This document shows positions 42,563 to 52,065 of a DNA stretch of 64,000 nt, in pieces. Location of the stretch: the NCBI GenBank assembly GCA_034142505.1, contig JAWZDV010000106.1, positions 1 to 64,000 on the forward strand, in the 5' to 3' direction. Both the position numbers and the translations under genes were made by a program. Source of the stretch: Hungatella_A sp034142505. GTDB taxonomy: Bacteria; Bacillota; Clostridia; Lachnospirales; Lachnospiraceae. Within the stretch, counting starts at the first letter, position 1. Every line of letters begins with the position of its first letter. The notes beneath the pieces are model-generated. The model did no database searches and was not told the origin of the DNA. It saw only the letters and a list, made by a program, of their open reading frames with translations.

Positions 42563-43797
42563 GGCTGTTTCATGACCGGCAGACAAGGCATTATCTTTTC
42601 TTTCTGTTCTGCACCCTGTCACTGCTCTGCGCTCTGTTTCTGACCCTTTCCGTCCAGCAGAACCACCTTTACAAAGACGCGCTGCTGTCCCACGACGGGG
42701 CGGTTGTCTCCTCACTCTTAGCGCAGGGGGTTCCTGAAGCAGTGGCAGCAACAGCCATCACAGTTTCCGGTCCATCCTCCGTCATCTCTCCCGATGGGGC
42801 GGCTCTGATGGAGAAAATCGGCCTGACTGCCCAGACCTCCTCCCGGTATCTCCCGGCAGTCAGAGGGCCGCTTCAATCCTTAAACGATTTCCTCCTGATT
42901 CTGCTGGCGCTGATGGCCGGGCTGCTTTTGGGAGGTTCTCTGTGTTTTCTCAACCGCAGGGAACGCCTATACCGGCAGGCCATAGACACTGTGGACCGTT
43001 TCATGGCCGGGGATTACTCTGTCCACCTGCCCCGCACCGAGGAAGGGTCGCTTCATCTGCTGTTTTCCTCCATCGACCGGCTGGCGATGGCGCTCCGGTC
43101 CCGGAGCGAGACGGAACACCGGACGAAGGAGTTTTTAAAAGATACCATTTCTGACATTTCCCATCAACTGAAAACACCGCTGGCTGCCATGACTATGTAC
43201 AGCGAGATCATTGCCGCAGAGCCGGACCAACCGGACACCGTGTCCGCCTTTACCGGCAAAATGCGCCAGTCTCTCACCCGCATGGAGCAGTTAATCGCCT
43301 CCCTGCTAAAGATCACCCGGCTGGATGCAGGCAATATCACGTTTGAGCAAAATCTTCATCCCATCCGCGAGGTGGTGGAACATGCCATCCAGGACTTGAA
43401 CGTGAGAGCCAGACTGGAGGAAAAGGAGCTGATTCTGGAAGGCGGCGGGGAAATGCTGCTCTGTGACTTTCCCTGGACCGCCGAGGCAGTGGGAAACCTG
43501 GTGAAAAATGCGCTGGACCACACCACGGCAGGAGGCATCATCCGGGTTTCCTGGGAGGCCTCCCCGGCCATGGTGCGCATCCTCGTGACAGATAACGGCT
43601 GCGGAATCGCCCCCGAAGATCTACATCATATCTTCAAACGTTTTTACCGCAGCCAGCATTCCCTGGATATCCAGGGCGTGGGTCTGGGGCTTCCACTGAC
43701 GAAATCCATTATCGAAGAACAGGGGGGCGTTATCACGGTTTCAAGCGCCGAGGGTGTAGGGACTGTCTTCACCATTTCCTTCCTTACAAAACTGTAA
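42559..43797 (+). CDS. sensor histidine kinase paired with the OmpR regulator
   Basis: A kinase of 412 residues with two membrane segments (about 12-32 and 110-131) enclosing an extracellular loop of about 77 residues, a HAMP-like linker, HisKA with His202 in ISDISHQLKTPLAAM, and HATPase motifs (NLVKNALDHT, VTDNGCGI, GVGLGLPL). The loop makes it different from the loop-less BceS kinases. Overlaps the regulator gene by ATGA with GGAGG upstream. It probably senses a cell-envelope stress or a substrate of the linked transporter. Confidence 0.9.
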   Translation: MRLFHDRQTRHYLFFLFCTLSLLCALFLTLSVQQNHLYKDALLSHDGAVVSSLLAQGVPEAVAATAITVSGPSSVISPDGAALMEKIGLTAQTSSRYLPAVRGPLQSLNDFLLILLALMAGLLLGGSLCFLNRRERLYRQAIDTVDRFMAGDYSVHLPRTEEGSLHLLFSSIDRLAMALRSRSETEHRTKEFLKDTISDISHQLKTPLAAMTMYSEIIAAEPDQPDTVSAFTGKMRQSLTRMEQLIASLLKITRLDAGNITFEQNLHPIREVVEHAIQDLNVRARLEEKELILEGGGEMLLCDFPWTAEAVGNLVKNALDHTTAGGIIRVSWEASPAMVRILVTDNGCGIAPEDLHHIFKRFYRSQHSLDIQGVGLGLPLTKSIIEEQGGVITVSSAEGVGTVFTISFLTKL

Positions 43798-43798
43798 G
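43783..43798. promoter_or_regulatory. palindrome CTTACA-N4-TGTAAG, second copy
   Basis: CTTACA-AAAC-TGTAAG, the same inverted repeat as at 41742, here over the kinase stop codon and 65 bp before the ABC ATPase start. A weak promoter follows (TTCACC 43805-43810, 17 bp, TGATAG), consistent with an activated promoter for the transporter genes. Confidence 0.6.
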
Positions 43799-43863
43799 TA
43801 TGGATTCACCACATTGTCATCTGCATCTGATAGGCTTTTGTTAACGAAAGGAGGTTACCCATT

Positions 43864-44547
43864 ATGAACATACTTACAGTTACCGATTTATGCAAAACCT
43901 ACGGCCAGGGGGCCGGTCAGGTCCATGCCTTAAAACATGTCTCCTTCTCCCTGGAAAAGGGAGAATTCGCCGCTGTGGTGGGTGAGTCCGGTTCCGGCAA
44001 AAGCACACTTTTAAACTGCGTCGGCGCTCTGGATACCCCCACAAGCGGCCGCATCACCATGGACGGCTGCGATCTGTTTACCATGAAGGAGGAAGCCCGC
44101 ACGGTCTTTCGAAGACGGAATATCGGCTTTATCTTCCAGTCCTTCCAGCTGATTTCCGAGCTGACCGTGGAGCAGAACATCATGTTCCCTCTGCTGCTGG
44201 ATTATCAGAAACCGGACCCCGGCGTCATGGAGGAGCTGCTGGATATGCTGGGACTCACCGACCGCAGAAGACATCTCCCCTCCCAGCTCTCCGGCGGGCA
44301 GCAGCAGCGAGTCGCCATCGGAAGGGCCCTGATCACGAAGCCATCCCTGATTCTGGCCGATGAACCCACCGGCAACTTAGACACCAAAAGCAGCCAGGAC
44401 GTGATGGACCTGCTGACCCGGGCCTCCAGGCACTATCAGCAGACAATCCTGATGATCACCCACAACTTAGGTCTCACCTCATCGGCAGACCGGGTGCTCA
44501 AGGTGAGCGACGGCGTCCTTTCTGATCTTGGGGGGATGCGGCCATGA
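43864..44547 (+). CDS. ABC transporter ATPase, MacB/BceA-like
   Basis: An ATPase of 227 residues. Walker A GESGSGKSTLLNCVG (about 39), Q-loop FIFQSFQLI, signature LSGGQQQRVAIGRAL, Walker B LILADEPTGNLD. Typical of the lipoprotein-release/MacB/antimicrobial-peptide group that works with FtsX-type permeases. Translationally overlapped with the permease (ATGA). GGAGG ribosome site before ATG 43864. Confidence 0.95.
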   Translation: MNILTVTDLCKTYGQGAGQVHALKHVSFSLEKGEFAAVVGESGSGKSTLLNCVGALDTPTSGRITMDGCDLFTMKEEARTVFRRRNIGFIFQSFQLISELTVEQNIMFPLLLDYQKPDPGVMEELLDMLGLTDRRRHLPSQLSGGQQQRVAIGRALITKPSLILADEPTGNLDTKSSQDVMDLLTRASRHYQQTILMITHNLGLTSSADRVLKVSDGVLSDLGGMRP

Positions 44548-46922
44548 AACATTATTTAGAACTGATTCCCATCTCCTCCCGGATTCACGCAAGACAGCAC
44601 CGGATGACCCTGCTCTGCATTGCCCTCTCCGTCTTTCTTGTCACCACCATTTTCAGCATGGCAGATATGGAGGTGCGCAGCCAGACCATCCAGGCCCTTC
44701 ATGAATATGGGAACTGGCATATCCAGTTGTCCAATATAACCGGGGAGGACGCGGCCCTGATCGCCGCCCGGCCAAAAGTGGCGGCCATGTCCTGGTACGA
44801 TGTGCTGAATTACCGGCTTGACCAGGGCTATGCCATTGACGGACGCCAGGCCGCCATCTGCGGGATAGAGCCGCCGCTTCTAACGGACATCATGACCACA
44901 GCCAATATTCTGGAGGGAGGCTATCCCGGTGACGGGGAAATCCTGTTGAGTGAAAATGCAAAAGCCATCCGTGATGTAGCTGTCGGAGATGACGTAGCAA
45001 TCACGCTTCCAAACGGCGCTTCCATGAACTTTACCGTCTCCGGTTTTACAGAAAATCCCTCCACCCTGCTGCGCTGGGACGCCACCGGCGCTTTCGTCCC
45101 CAAATCCGCGTATCATTCCATCCTCCAAACTGCCACCGGCCAGCCTCCGGCCCCGGATCATGGAGTCTACTACGTGCAGTTTGACCCTTCCATCAATATG
45201 AGAGCGGAAATCAACGCGATCAAGCAGGAATTCCACCTGACGGAAAAGCAGGTGGGGGAAAATGTGAAACTCCTGGGCGTACAGGGTCAGTCCGGCAGTT
45301 CCTACATTATGATGTTATACGTGGTGGCTGTGATCCTGTTTCTGCTGGTGATGACAGCCGGCATCCTGATGATAGCCGGCAGCTTAAACAGCAACGTAGC
45401 CCAGCGGACCCAGTTCTTCGGCGTGCTGCGTTGTCTGGGCGCCAGCAAAAAACAGATCATCCGCTTCGTCCGGCTGGAGGCGCTTCGCTGGTGCCGCCTG
45501 GCAATTCCTCTTGGAGCCGGCGCGGGAGTCGCCGTGGTATGGGTTCTCTGCGCTCTGCTTCGGTATTTAAGCCCGGTCTATTTTTCCGGACTGCCGGTCT
45601 TTGGAGTGAGCCTGCCCGGTATCCTGTCCGGCGCTTTAGTAGGACTTTTGACCGTCTTCATCGCCTCAGGCTCCCCCGCCAGACGAGCCTCCCGCGTCTC
45701 CCCCCTGACGGCGGCATCCGGCGGTGCGCCGCTGGCGGCTCCCGCTTCCAAAACAGCGTTCCTCTTTGGCCCGTTTCTATCCCGCGTTCTCAAGGTGGAG
45801 ACTGCCCTCGGCATCCATCACGCCAGGGCAAGCCGGAAAAATTTTATTCTGATGACCAGTTCTTTTGCGCTGAGCATCCTCCTGTTTTTATCCTTTTCAA
45901 CCCTGGTGGATTTCATGGGCCACGCCATCCGGCCCTTAAGGCCCTACACCCCGGATCTCTCTTACTTAAGCCCGGACAATACCCTGTCCATCGATCCGGA
46001 ACTGGCCGCAAAGCTGTCGGAACATCCTGCGGTAAAGCGGGTTTACGGCCGCATGTTTGCCTACGGTCTTCCAGCCAGGGCAGATGGAAGGGATATCCGG
46101 ATCAACCTGATTTCCTACGAGGAGCACCAATTTGACTGGGCTGAAGACTCCGTGGTGGACGGCTCCCTGAAAGCCCTGGAAACCGATGAAAATGCCGTGC
46201 TGTCCGTATACCACGAAGACAGTCCGCTGCCCCTGGGCAGTCAGATCACCCTGGAGCGAAACGGTCAGGCCGTTGCGCTGACCTGCGCCGGAGTATTATC
46301 CACCTGTCCTTTCACCCAGGACGCCGGAACGGAAAATGTGATCTGTACGGAGGATACCTTCCGCCGCCTCACCGGCGCTTCCGGCTACACCATCATCGAC
46401 GTACAGCTAAGGAACAATGCCACCGACAGCGATGTGGAAGCCCTCCGCGATCTGGCGGGACCGGGGATCACCTTCTCCGACCAGCGGGCAGGCAACGCGG
46501 AGGCCAAAGGCTCCTACTGGGCCATGGCCCTCTTCATCTACGGTTTTCTCACCGTGATTGCACTGATCACCGTGTTTAACATCATCAACAGCATCGCCAT
46601 GAGCGTCTCCGCGCGCATCCGCCAGTACGGCGCCCTGCGGGCCATCGGCATGAGCAGCAGACAGATGGTGTTCATGATCACCGCGGAAGCCGCCACCTAC
46701 GCCGTCTGCGGAAGCATAGCCGGCTGCGCGGCAGGTCTGCCCCTGCATAAGTACCTGTATGAAACCATGGTCACCGCCCAGTGGGGCGTCCCCTGGTATC
46801 TCCCGGTCCGTGCTCTGGGCGCCATCGTGCTGATCGTTCTTGTCACAGCCATCGCCGCCGTCCGGGGCCCCGCAAGAAGGATTCACGCCATGTCCATCGT
46901 GGACACTATCAACGCCCAATAA
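44544..46922 (+). CDS. FtsX-type ABC transporter permease
   Basis: A permease of 792 residues. An N-terminal membrane segment (MTLLCIALSVFLVTTIFSMADM), an extracellular region, a first FtsX domain with three segments around 255-375, another single segment near 435, a second extracellular region and a second FtsX domain at the C-terminus (about 655-780). Works with the ATPase it overlaps. Substrate unknown: peptide antibiotic detoxification or envelope maintenance are the usual roles for systems with such linked sensors. It lacks the full BceB layout. Confidence 0.92.
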   Translation: MKHYLELIPISSRIHARQHRMTLLCIALSVFLVTTIFSMADMEVRSQTIQALHEYGNWHIQLSNITGEDAALIAARPKVAAMSWYDVLNYRLDQGYAIDGRQAAICGIEPPLLTDIMTTANILEGGYPGDGEILLSENAKAIRDVAVGDDVAITLPNGASMNFTVSGFTENPSTLLRWDATGAFVPKSAYHSILQTATGQPPAPDHGVYYVQFDPSINMRAEINAIKQEFHLTEKQVGENVKLLGVQGQSGSSYIMMLYVVAVILFLLVMTAGILMIAGSLNSNVAQRTQFFGVLRCLGASKKQIIRFVRLEALRWCRLAIPLGAGAGVAVVWVLCALLRYLSPVYFSGLPVFGVSLPGILSGALVGLLTVFIASGSPARRASRVSPLTAASGGAPLAAPASKTAFLFGPFLSRVLKVETALGIHHARASRKNFILMTSSFALSILLFLSFSTLVDFMGHAIRPLRPYTPDLSYLSPDNTLSIDPELAAKLSEHPAVKRVYGRMFAYGLPARADGRDIRINLISYEEHQFDWAEDSVVDGSLKALETDENAVLSVYHEDSPLPLGSQITLERNGQAVALTCAGVLSTCPFTQDAGTENVICTEDTFRRLTGASGYTIIDVQLRNNATDSDVEALRDLAGPGITFSDQRAGNAEAKGSYWAMALFIYGFLTVIALITVFNIINSIAMSVSARIRQYGALRAIGMSSRQMVFMITAEAATYAVCGSIAGCAAGLPLHKYLYETMVTAQWGVPWYLPVRALGAIVLIVLVTAIAAVRGPARRIHAMSIVDTINAQ

Positions 46923-46939
46923 AAAGAATAGGAATGAAC

Positions 46940-46990
46940 AAAAAAAACGCCGGGGTACGGACAACTTCACTCTGTCCGCACCCCGGCGTT
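46940..46990. terminator. bidirectional terminator between FtsX permease and apt
   Basis: AACGCCGGGGT and CGGACA on the left pair with TGTCCG and ACCCCGGCGTT on the right (46946-46990), with one base mismatched. The minus strand is followed by eight T residues, so it is strong for apt; the plus strand side is weaker. Confidence 0.9.
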
Positions 46991-47002
46991 TAACCAGTCT
47001 TC

Positions 47003-47527
47003 TTAATTTCCCTCGTAAGTAATGATGGTATCCACATCATACCCGCTTAACTTCTCTCTGCCTTTCAGTCCTGCCAGTTCCATGACGAAACAGATCTTCA
47101 CCACTTCACCGCCCAGTCCCTCAATCAGCTTGACAATCGCCTCGATGGTACCGCCCGTAGCGATCAAATCATCCACGATGACCACCTTCTGTCCCGGCTT
47201 GACCGCGTCCTTGTGCATCTCAATCACGGCGCTTCCGTACTCTAAATCATACTCCATAGACACTGTCTCACAGGGAAGCTTTCCCTTCTTTCTCACCGGC
47301 ACGAAGCCCTTGTGGGCCGCATAAGCCACCGGCACGCCAAAGATAAATCCTCTGGACTCGGGACCTACCACCACATCAAAATCCACGTCCTTCAGCATGT
47401 CCAGAATCCCGTCCACCGCCAGATGCAGTCCGTCCGCGTCCTGCAGAATCGTCGTCACATCCCGGAATATAATACCCGGCTCCGGAAAATCAGGTATACT
47501 TCTAACATAGTCTTCTACTTTTTTCAT
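47003..47527 (-). CDS. apt: adenine phosphoribosyltransferase
   Basis: Purine salvage enzyme making AMP from adenine and PRPP, 174 residues as is usual. Shown by SIPDFPEPGIIFRDVT at the start, VVGPESRGFIFGVPVA and the PRPP-binding VVIVDDLIATGGTIEAIVKLIE (about 120-141). Follows the LacI gene by 57 bp, which contain only a small hairpin. A separate promoter is likely but was not identified. GGGAG lies 12 bp before the ATG, a long spacing. Confidence 0.96.
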   Translation of the reverse strand: MKKVEDYVRSIPDFPEPGIIFRDVTTILQDADGLHLAVDGILDMLKDVDFDVVVGPESRGFIFGVPVAYAAHKGFVPVRKKGKLPCETVSMEYDLEYGSAVIEMHKDAVKPGQKVVIVDDLIATGGTIEAIVKLIEGLGGEVVKICFVMELAGLKGREKLSGYDVDTIITYEGN

Positions 47528-47584
47528 CAGCTGCTGTTTCTCCCTTACTATTCCCCTGAGCGTATGCGAGGGGGACTTTCCTTA

Positions 47585-48583
47585 CTATTCCCTTATATCT
47601 TTCACAGTTTCCCTAATAATCAATTGGTTATCTAAGTAAATCCTGCTGTTATCTATAATACCATCTTCCAACCGCCGAAGCAAGACCCTGGTGCCCTCTT
47701 TTGCAATCTCACTCATGCTTCGCTCCACCGTGGTCAGCTTCATGGTGCCATATCCCGACATATCCCAGTTATCAAACCCGATCAGGGAAATGTCATCCGG
47801 CACCGTCAGCCCCGCTTCATAGATCGCCGCCCTCGCCGCAAATGCCATCTCATCATTAAAACACAGAATCGCCGTCAGATTCGGATTCTCCGCCACCATC
47901 CTCTGCGCCGCCCGGTAGCCGCTGGCATACCGGTAATTGCCAATCTCCACCGGCAGGTCATCCGGGTTCAAGCCATGCTTTAACATGGAATTGCGCCAGC
48001 CCCGCTCCCGCAGTCTGGTGGAATCATAGTTTGGATTCCCCTCAATCACACCGATCCGCCTGTGGCCATGATCCAGCAGATAATCCATGGCCTTCTCCAT
48101 GGCCTTGGCCTCGTCCGTCACCACATTCGGCACGTCATAAAACACGGTCCGGCAGATAGCCACCATGGGAATCTTCTTCGCCATGACCTCCTCGATAAAC
48201 TCCCCGTCCTCCGTCCGCTGGCTCAGCACGATAATCCCATCATAAAAGCTGGGATTCAGCGTCCCCTTCTCGTACATATCAATTCCCTTCACCACCACAT
48301 TGTACTTGCTCCCCACAATGCTGTAAACTCCGGTCAGCACGTCGTGAAGAACAAAGGGCGACGACATCTTGCTGATCGTGGAAAAATACAGCCCGATGGT
48401 ATAGGATCTGGACAGCTTCAGATTAATCGCCGCCTGGTTGGGCACATACCCCATCTCCTGCGCAATCTTAAGAATCCTCTTTTTATTATCCGTATTCTCC
48501 GTCCCGATATCATTTAACGCCCTGGAAACGGTGGAATAAGATACCCCCGCCCTCTTCGCAATATCTTTAATCGTAACTGCCAT
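47585..48583 (-). CDS. LacI-family transcriptional regulator
   Basis: A regulator of 332 residues with an N-terminal LacI helix-turn-helix (TIKDIAKRAGVSYSTVSRALND) and hinge (MGYVPNQAAINLK), then a periplasmic-binding-like sugar domain (SYTIGLYFS ... ICFNDEMAFAARAAIYEAG ... ISLIGFDNWDMS). It lies after the GH28 gene and probably represses the pectin-oligosaccharide genes; candidate operators are at 53985-53998 and 54162-54171. ATG 48583 follows AAGGAG. Confidence 0.93.
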   Translation of the reverse strand: MAVTIKDIAKRAGVSYSTVSRALNDIGTENTDNKKRILKIAQEMGYVPNQAAINLKLSRSYTIGLYFSTISKMSSPFVLHDVLTGVYSIVGSKYNVVVKGIDMYEKGTLNPSFYDGIIVLSQRTEDGEFIEEVMAKKIPMVAICRTVFYDVPNVVTDEAKAMEKAMDYLLDHGHRRIGVIEGNPNYDSTRLRERGWRNSMLKHGLNPDDLPVEIGNYRYASGYRAAQRMVAENPNLTAILCFNDEMAFAARAAIYEAGLTVPDDISLIGFDNWDMSGYGTMKLTTVERSMSEIAKEGTRVLLRRLEDGIIDNSRIYLDNQLIIRETVKDIRE

Positions 48584-48628
48584 GAGCCCCCACTCCTTAT
48601 CTGTCTTTCCTGTTACGTCAGTATATTT

Positions 48629-50188
48629 TTATCTTACGATCTCATCCACATGCTCCGCCACCACAGTCTCCCCCGACTGTCCCTCGATCGTCACATCCTT
48701 CAGCACCAGCGTGCGGATGTTATTGGCATACACCCCCATCCGTTTCACCGGTTCGATTCCGTCCATCATCGCCGGCACGCCCTCCATGGCATCCGCCGCG
48801 TAGGTCACATGAATCCGCTCCATCTCCACCCGGTCAATCTTCTGCTCCGGCAGTCCATAAAAATAAGCCGCCGCCACATGGCAGTTGGATGCCTCAATAT
48901 CCCGGAACACCAGCCGTCTCACATAGGGCGTTCTTTCGTCCACCGGCAATGCCTCCTTTGCAGCCACATATTCCGTATGTCCGTCCGGGTCACAATAATA
49001 GAAGCAGTTGATCACAAACGGCGTCATCACGTGGTCCATGCGGATATGTTCAAACAGAATCCCGTCTATCACAGCCGCCTCCCCGCGCCCCCGTCTCGTC
49101 TTGATCCGCAGCCCCCGGTCCGTGTGCAGAAACAGGCAGTCTCTCACCGTCAGATTCTTCACCCCGCCGGCCATCTCACTGCCAACGGTAATCGACCCGT
49201 GGCCGTCCCTCATACAGCACTGGCGGATCACAATATCCTCCGAGGGAATCCGGTGCCTGGCCCCCATATAGATTTTCCCTGATTTAAGGGCAATGCAGTC
49301 ATCTCCCAGGGAAAAACAGACCCCGGCAATCTCCACATCCTGACAGGACTCCGGGTCCAGACCGTCCGTATTGGGCGAATCCTTCGGGTTTAACACCGTC
49401 AAATCCAGGAAACGCAGCCGCCTGGAAAAATAGGGGTGGATATTCCAGCTTGGACTGTTCTGCACCCGGAGCCCCTGAACCGTCACATTCTCACAGTGGT
49501 TCAAGAAGATCATCCTGGGCCTGAACGCCGTCCGTTTCACCTTGGCGTCATACCACCAGTTATCCTCCTCATAGCCTGCATTTCCCTCAATCATTCCTTC
49601 TCCATAGAGTACCACATTTTTTACATTAATTCCAGTGACAATCGCGCTGAACATGTCGAGAGGGTTCCCCTCCCAGGTTCCTAAATTGTACTCGCTCTTC
49701 TCATCATAGCTGTCGATCAGCCCCTTTAACACCGGGAACTTCGTTCTGTCCGTAAATGCGGACAGCACCGCCCCCTTGCCGATCTCCAGCCGCAGATCAC
49801 TCTTTAAGAACAAACTGCTCACCCGGTAAATGCCTTCCGGCACCAGCACTCTTCCATCCGCCGGACAGCACATGATGGCTGCCTGGATAAACCCGGTATC
49901 GTCCTGCACCCCGTCGCCCTTCGCCCCAAAATCCCGGACATTCAGCGTCACAAACTCCCTGTCGGTTTTCACAAAAATCTCTGCCAGGTCCGATACTCCC
50001 GCCTCTATCCGGATTCTATAATCCGTGTCCGGCTTCAACCCGTAAATACTGGCAATCACCCGCTTCGTCTCCCCATAAAGCACCCCATTCACAAAAATCT
50101 TCCGGACTGACTCCGCCTCAAAAATGCTGCCGTCATCAATCTCTATCGTCACACATCTTGCCGTCTTAAAAATTACAGTTCCCTTCAT
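48629..50188 (-). CDS. GH28 polygalacturonase-type glycosidase
   Basis: A family 28 enzyme of 519 residues: N-terminal fibronectin-like beta domain (about 1-85), then the parallel beta-helix starting at VRDFGAKGDGVQDDTGFIQAAI. Catalytic motifs NTDGLDPESC (about 272), SLGDDCIALKSG (about 297), GHGSITVGSE (about 329) and LRIKT (about 359) are complete. No signal peptide, so it acts inside the cell on imported galacturonic-acid oligosaccharides, as an exo-enzyme. A terminator-like hairpin separates it from the permease gene. ATG 50188 with GGGGAGGAAGAC is preferred to 50287. Confidence 0.92.
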   Translation of the reverse strand: MKGTVIFKTARCVTIEIDDGSIFEAESVRKIFVNGVLYGETKRVIASIYGLKPDTDYRIRIEAGVSDLAEIFVKTDREFVTLNVRDFGAKGDGVQDDTGFIQAAIMCCPADGRVLVPEGIYRVSSLFLKSDLRLEIGKGAVLSAFTDRTKFPVLKGLIDSYDEKSEYNLGTWEGNPLDMFSAIVTGINVKNVVLYGEGMIEGNAGYEEDNWWYDAKVKRTAFRPRMIFLNHCENVTVQGLRVQNSPSWNIHPYFSRRLRFLDLTVLNPKDSPNTDGLDPESCQDVEIAGVCFSLGDDCIALKSGKIYMGARHRIPSEDIVIRQCCMRDGHGSITVGSEMAGGVKNLTVRDCLFLHTDRGLRIKTRRGRGEAAVIDGILFEHIRMDHVMTPFVINCFYYCDPDGHTEYVAAKEALPVDERTPYVRRLVFRDIEASNCHVAAAYFYGLPEQKIDRVEMERIHVTYAADAMEGVPAMMDGIEPVKRMGVYANNIRTLVLKDVTIEGQSGETVVAEHVDEIVR

Positions 50189-50234
50189 GTTGTCTTCCTC
50201 CCCTTTATCTCTCTCACATCTTCCAAGTATTCTT

Positions 50235-50269
50235 AAAAAAGGAGGATTCCCATCCGAGAATCCCCCTTT
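50235..50269 (-). terminator. internal terminator before the GH28 gene
   Basis: On the minus strand, AAAGGGGGATTC pairs with GAATCCTCCTTT (one G-U pair), loop of eight, followed by TTTTTT. It lies inside the operon after the second permease, so it should reduce transcription of GH28 and lacI. Confidence 0.75.
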
Positions 50270-50286
50270 CGTGTTATCCGTATCCA

Positions 50287-51138
50287 TTAACCTTTGACGC
50301 CGCCCGCCGCGATACCATCAATAAACGAATCCTGTGCACAGAAGAACACAATCAGAGACGGGATGATGGAGATCAGGGACATGGCCAGAATCCGGTTCCA
50401 CTGGAATCCCACATCCCCATCCATGGACATCCGTAAGTAAATCGAGTTCGTATACTTCGGCATATCGGAGATATAAATGAGTGGTCCCATAAAGTCATTG
50501 GACGTCCACATAAACTGGAACAGCGCGCAGGACACCAGTGACGGCTTTAACATCGGCACAATCACATACCACAGCGTCTTGACGGAATTACAGCCGTCAA
50601 TCTTGGCCGCCTCCTCCAGCTCCCTTGGCACGCCCCGTAGGAACTGTACCAGCATAAACACAAAGTAAGTATCCGCCGCGAACAGGGATGGAATAATCAG
50701 CGGTTTGTAAGAGTTGGTCCAGCCCCATTTATTGAACATGATATACTGTGGCGCATTCAGCACTACCTGAGGCAGAAACAGCGTAGATATCATCAGGGAG
50801 AACAGAATCCCTTTCCCCTTAAAATCAAATCTCGCAAACCCATAAGCCGTAACCGTCGCGGAAATCACCGTAAACACCACCTTCGGTACCACGATTTTAT
50901 AAGTATTGAGCATGGAGGTCAGCAGGTTGATCTTGCCGCCGTAGCTCTTGAACGCATTGTTGTAGCCGTCAAATACCGGATTCTTCGGCCAGAACCACGC
51001 GCTGGTAAATATCTCGGAATTGGTCTTGAATGTCGCTCCCACCATCCAGATCAGCGGATATACCATCACGAAACCGACCAGAATCAGCAGGGTATAGCGG
51101 ATGACAGTACTGATTTTTCTCTTCGTCTCTCTTGTCAT
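50287..51138 (-). CDS. CUT1 sugar ABC permease, MalG-like (pectin locus)
   Basis: A permease of 283 residues, six membrane segments, EAA loop PRELEEAAKIDGCNSVKTLWYVIVPMLKP (about 170-198), C-terminus DGIAAGGVKG. Starts 6 bp after the stop of the partner permease. With that subunit and the lipoprotein receptor it imports pectin-derived oligosaccharides (inferred from GH28 and GH105). No ATPase in the operon. Confidence 0.93.
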   Translation of the reverse strand: MTRETKRKISTVIRYTLLILVGFVMVYPLIWMVGATFKTNSEIFTSAWFWPKNPVFDGYNNAFKSYGGKINLLTSMLNTYKIVVPKVVFTVISATVTAYGFARFDFKGKGILFSLMISTLFLPQVVLNAPQYIMFNKWGWTNSYKPLIIPSLFAADTYFVFMLVQFLRGVPRELEEAAKIDGCNSVKTLWYVIVPMLKPSLVSCALFQFMWTSNDFMGPLIYISDMPKYTNSIYLRMSMDGDVGFQWNRILAMSLISIIPSLIVFFCAQDSFIDGIAAGGVKG

Positions 51139-51144
51139 GCCATC

Positions 51145-52047
51145 TTACCTCCCATCCTCGTCTGAATAGTAAACCCATTTCTTCTGACTGATAAATGCCA
51201 CCGCCGTAAACACCATGACAATGATAAACAGCACCCACGCCTGCGCGCTGGCCATGCCCATCTTGTGACGGAGGAACGCATTGTTGTAAATCAGAATGGA
51301 AATCAGCGTCGTTCCGCCGTTGGGTCCGCCCTTGGTTACCAGGAACGGTCCGTTGAACTCCTGGAACGCCTGGCATAACTGGGTAATTAAATTATAGAAG
51401 ATTACCGGCGTGATTAACGGTACCGTAATCTTAAAAAACTGGGTCCATTTGCCCGCGCCGTCGATGGAGGCCGCCTCGTACAAATCCTGGGACACCCCCT
51501 TAAGAGCCGCTAAGAAGATCACCATAGCGGAACCAAACTGCCATACGCGGAGCAGAACGATCACGGCCATCGCGCCGTTATCGCTGGCCATCCAGTTGAT
51601 CTTGTCTCCTCCAAAGAAAGTGATGACCGTATTGATCAAACCGTCATTGTTGAACACCGCTCTCCACAGAATCGCAATGGCGATGGAACCGCCCAGGATC
51701 GACGGAATATAGTAAGCGGTTCTGAAAAAGTTAACGCCCTTTAATTTAAAATTCAGGATGTAAGCAATAAACAATGCAAACGCCAGCTTCAGCGGCACAT
51801 CAAAGATTGCATACTTGAATGTCACCTTAAAGGCACGGACAATATCTTCATCCGTAAAAATCTTCTCATAGTTCATCAACCCAAACTTGGAAATTCCATT
51901 AAACAAGTCATAGTTCGTAAAGCTGTAATACAACGATGACGCAAATGGATACACTTTAAAACAGATGAATCCAATGAGCCACGGAAGGACAAAAAAGAAG
52001 CCGATATTATCTGCCAATATCTTGCTAAAGCTCTTCTTCTGCTGCAT
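51145..52047 (-). CDS. CUT1 sugar ABC permease, MalF-like (pectin locus)
   Basis: A permease of 300 residues with six membrane segments and EAA loop SQDLYEAASIDGAGKWTQFFKITVPLITP (about 183-211). Partner of the MalG-like subunit downstream. ATG 52047 follows AAGGAGGTAACC, a very strong ribosome site. Preceded by the small unknown gene. Confidence 0.93.
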   Translation of the reverse strand: MQQKKSFSKILADNIGFFFVLPWLIGFICFKVYPFASSLYYSFTNYDLFNGISKFGLMNYEKIFTDEDIVRAFKVTFKYAIFDVPLKLAFALFIAYILNFKLKGVNFFRTAYYIPSILGGSIAIAILWRAVFNNDGLINTVITFFGGDKINWMASDNGAMAVIVLLRVWQFGSAMVIFLAALKGVSQDLYEAASIDGAGKWTQFFKITVPLITPVIFYNLITQLCQAFQEFNGPFLVTKGGPNGGTTLISILIYNNAFLRHKMGMASAQAWVLFIIVMVFTAVAFISQKKWVYYSDEDGR

Positions 52048-52065
52048 ATGGTTACCTCCTTGATA

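Noticed and set aside
45431..46135. Plus-strand open frame of 234 codons inside the FtsX permease gene
   Set aside because: Out-of-frame shadow within a gene with clear FtsX features.
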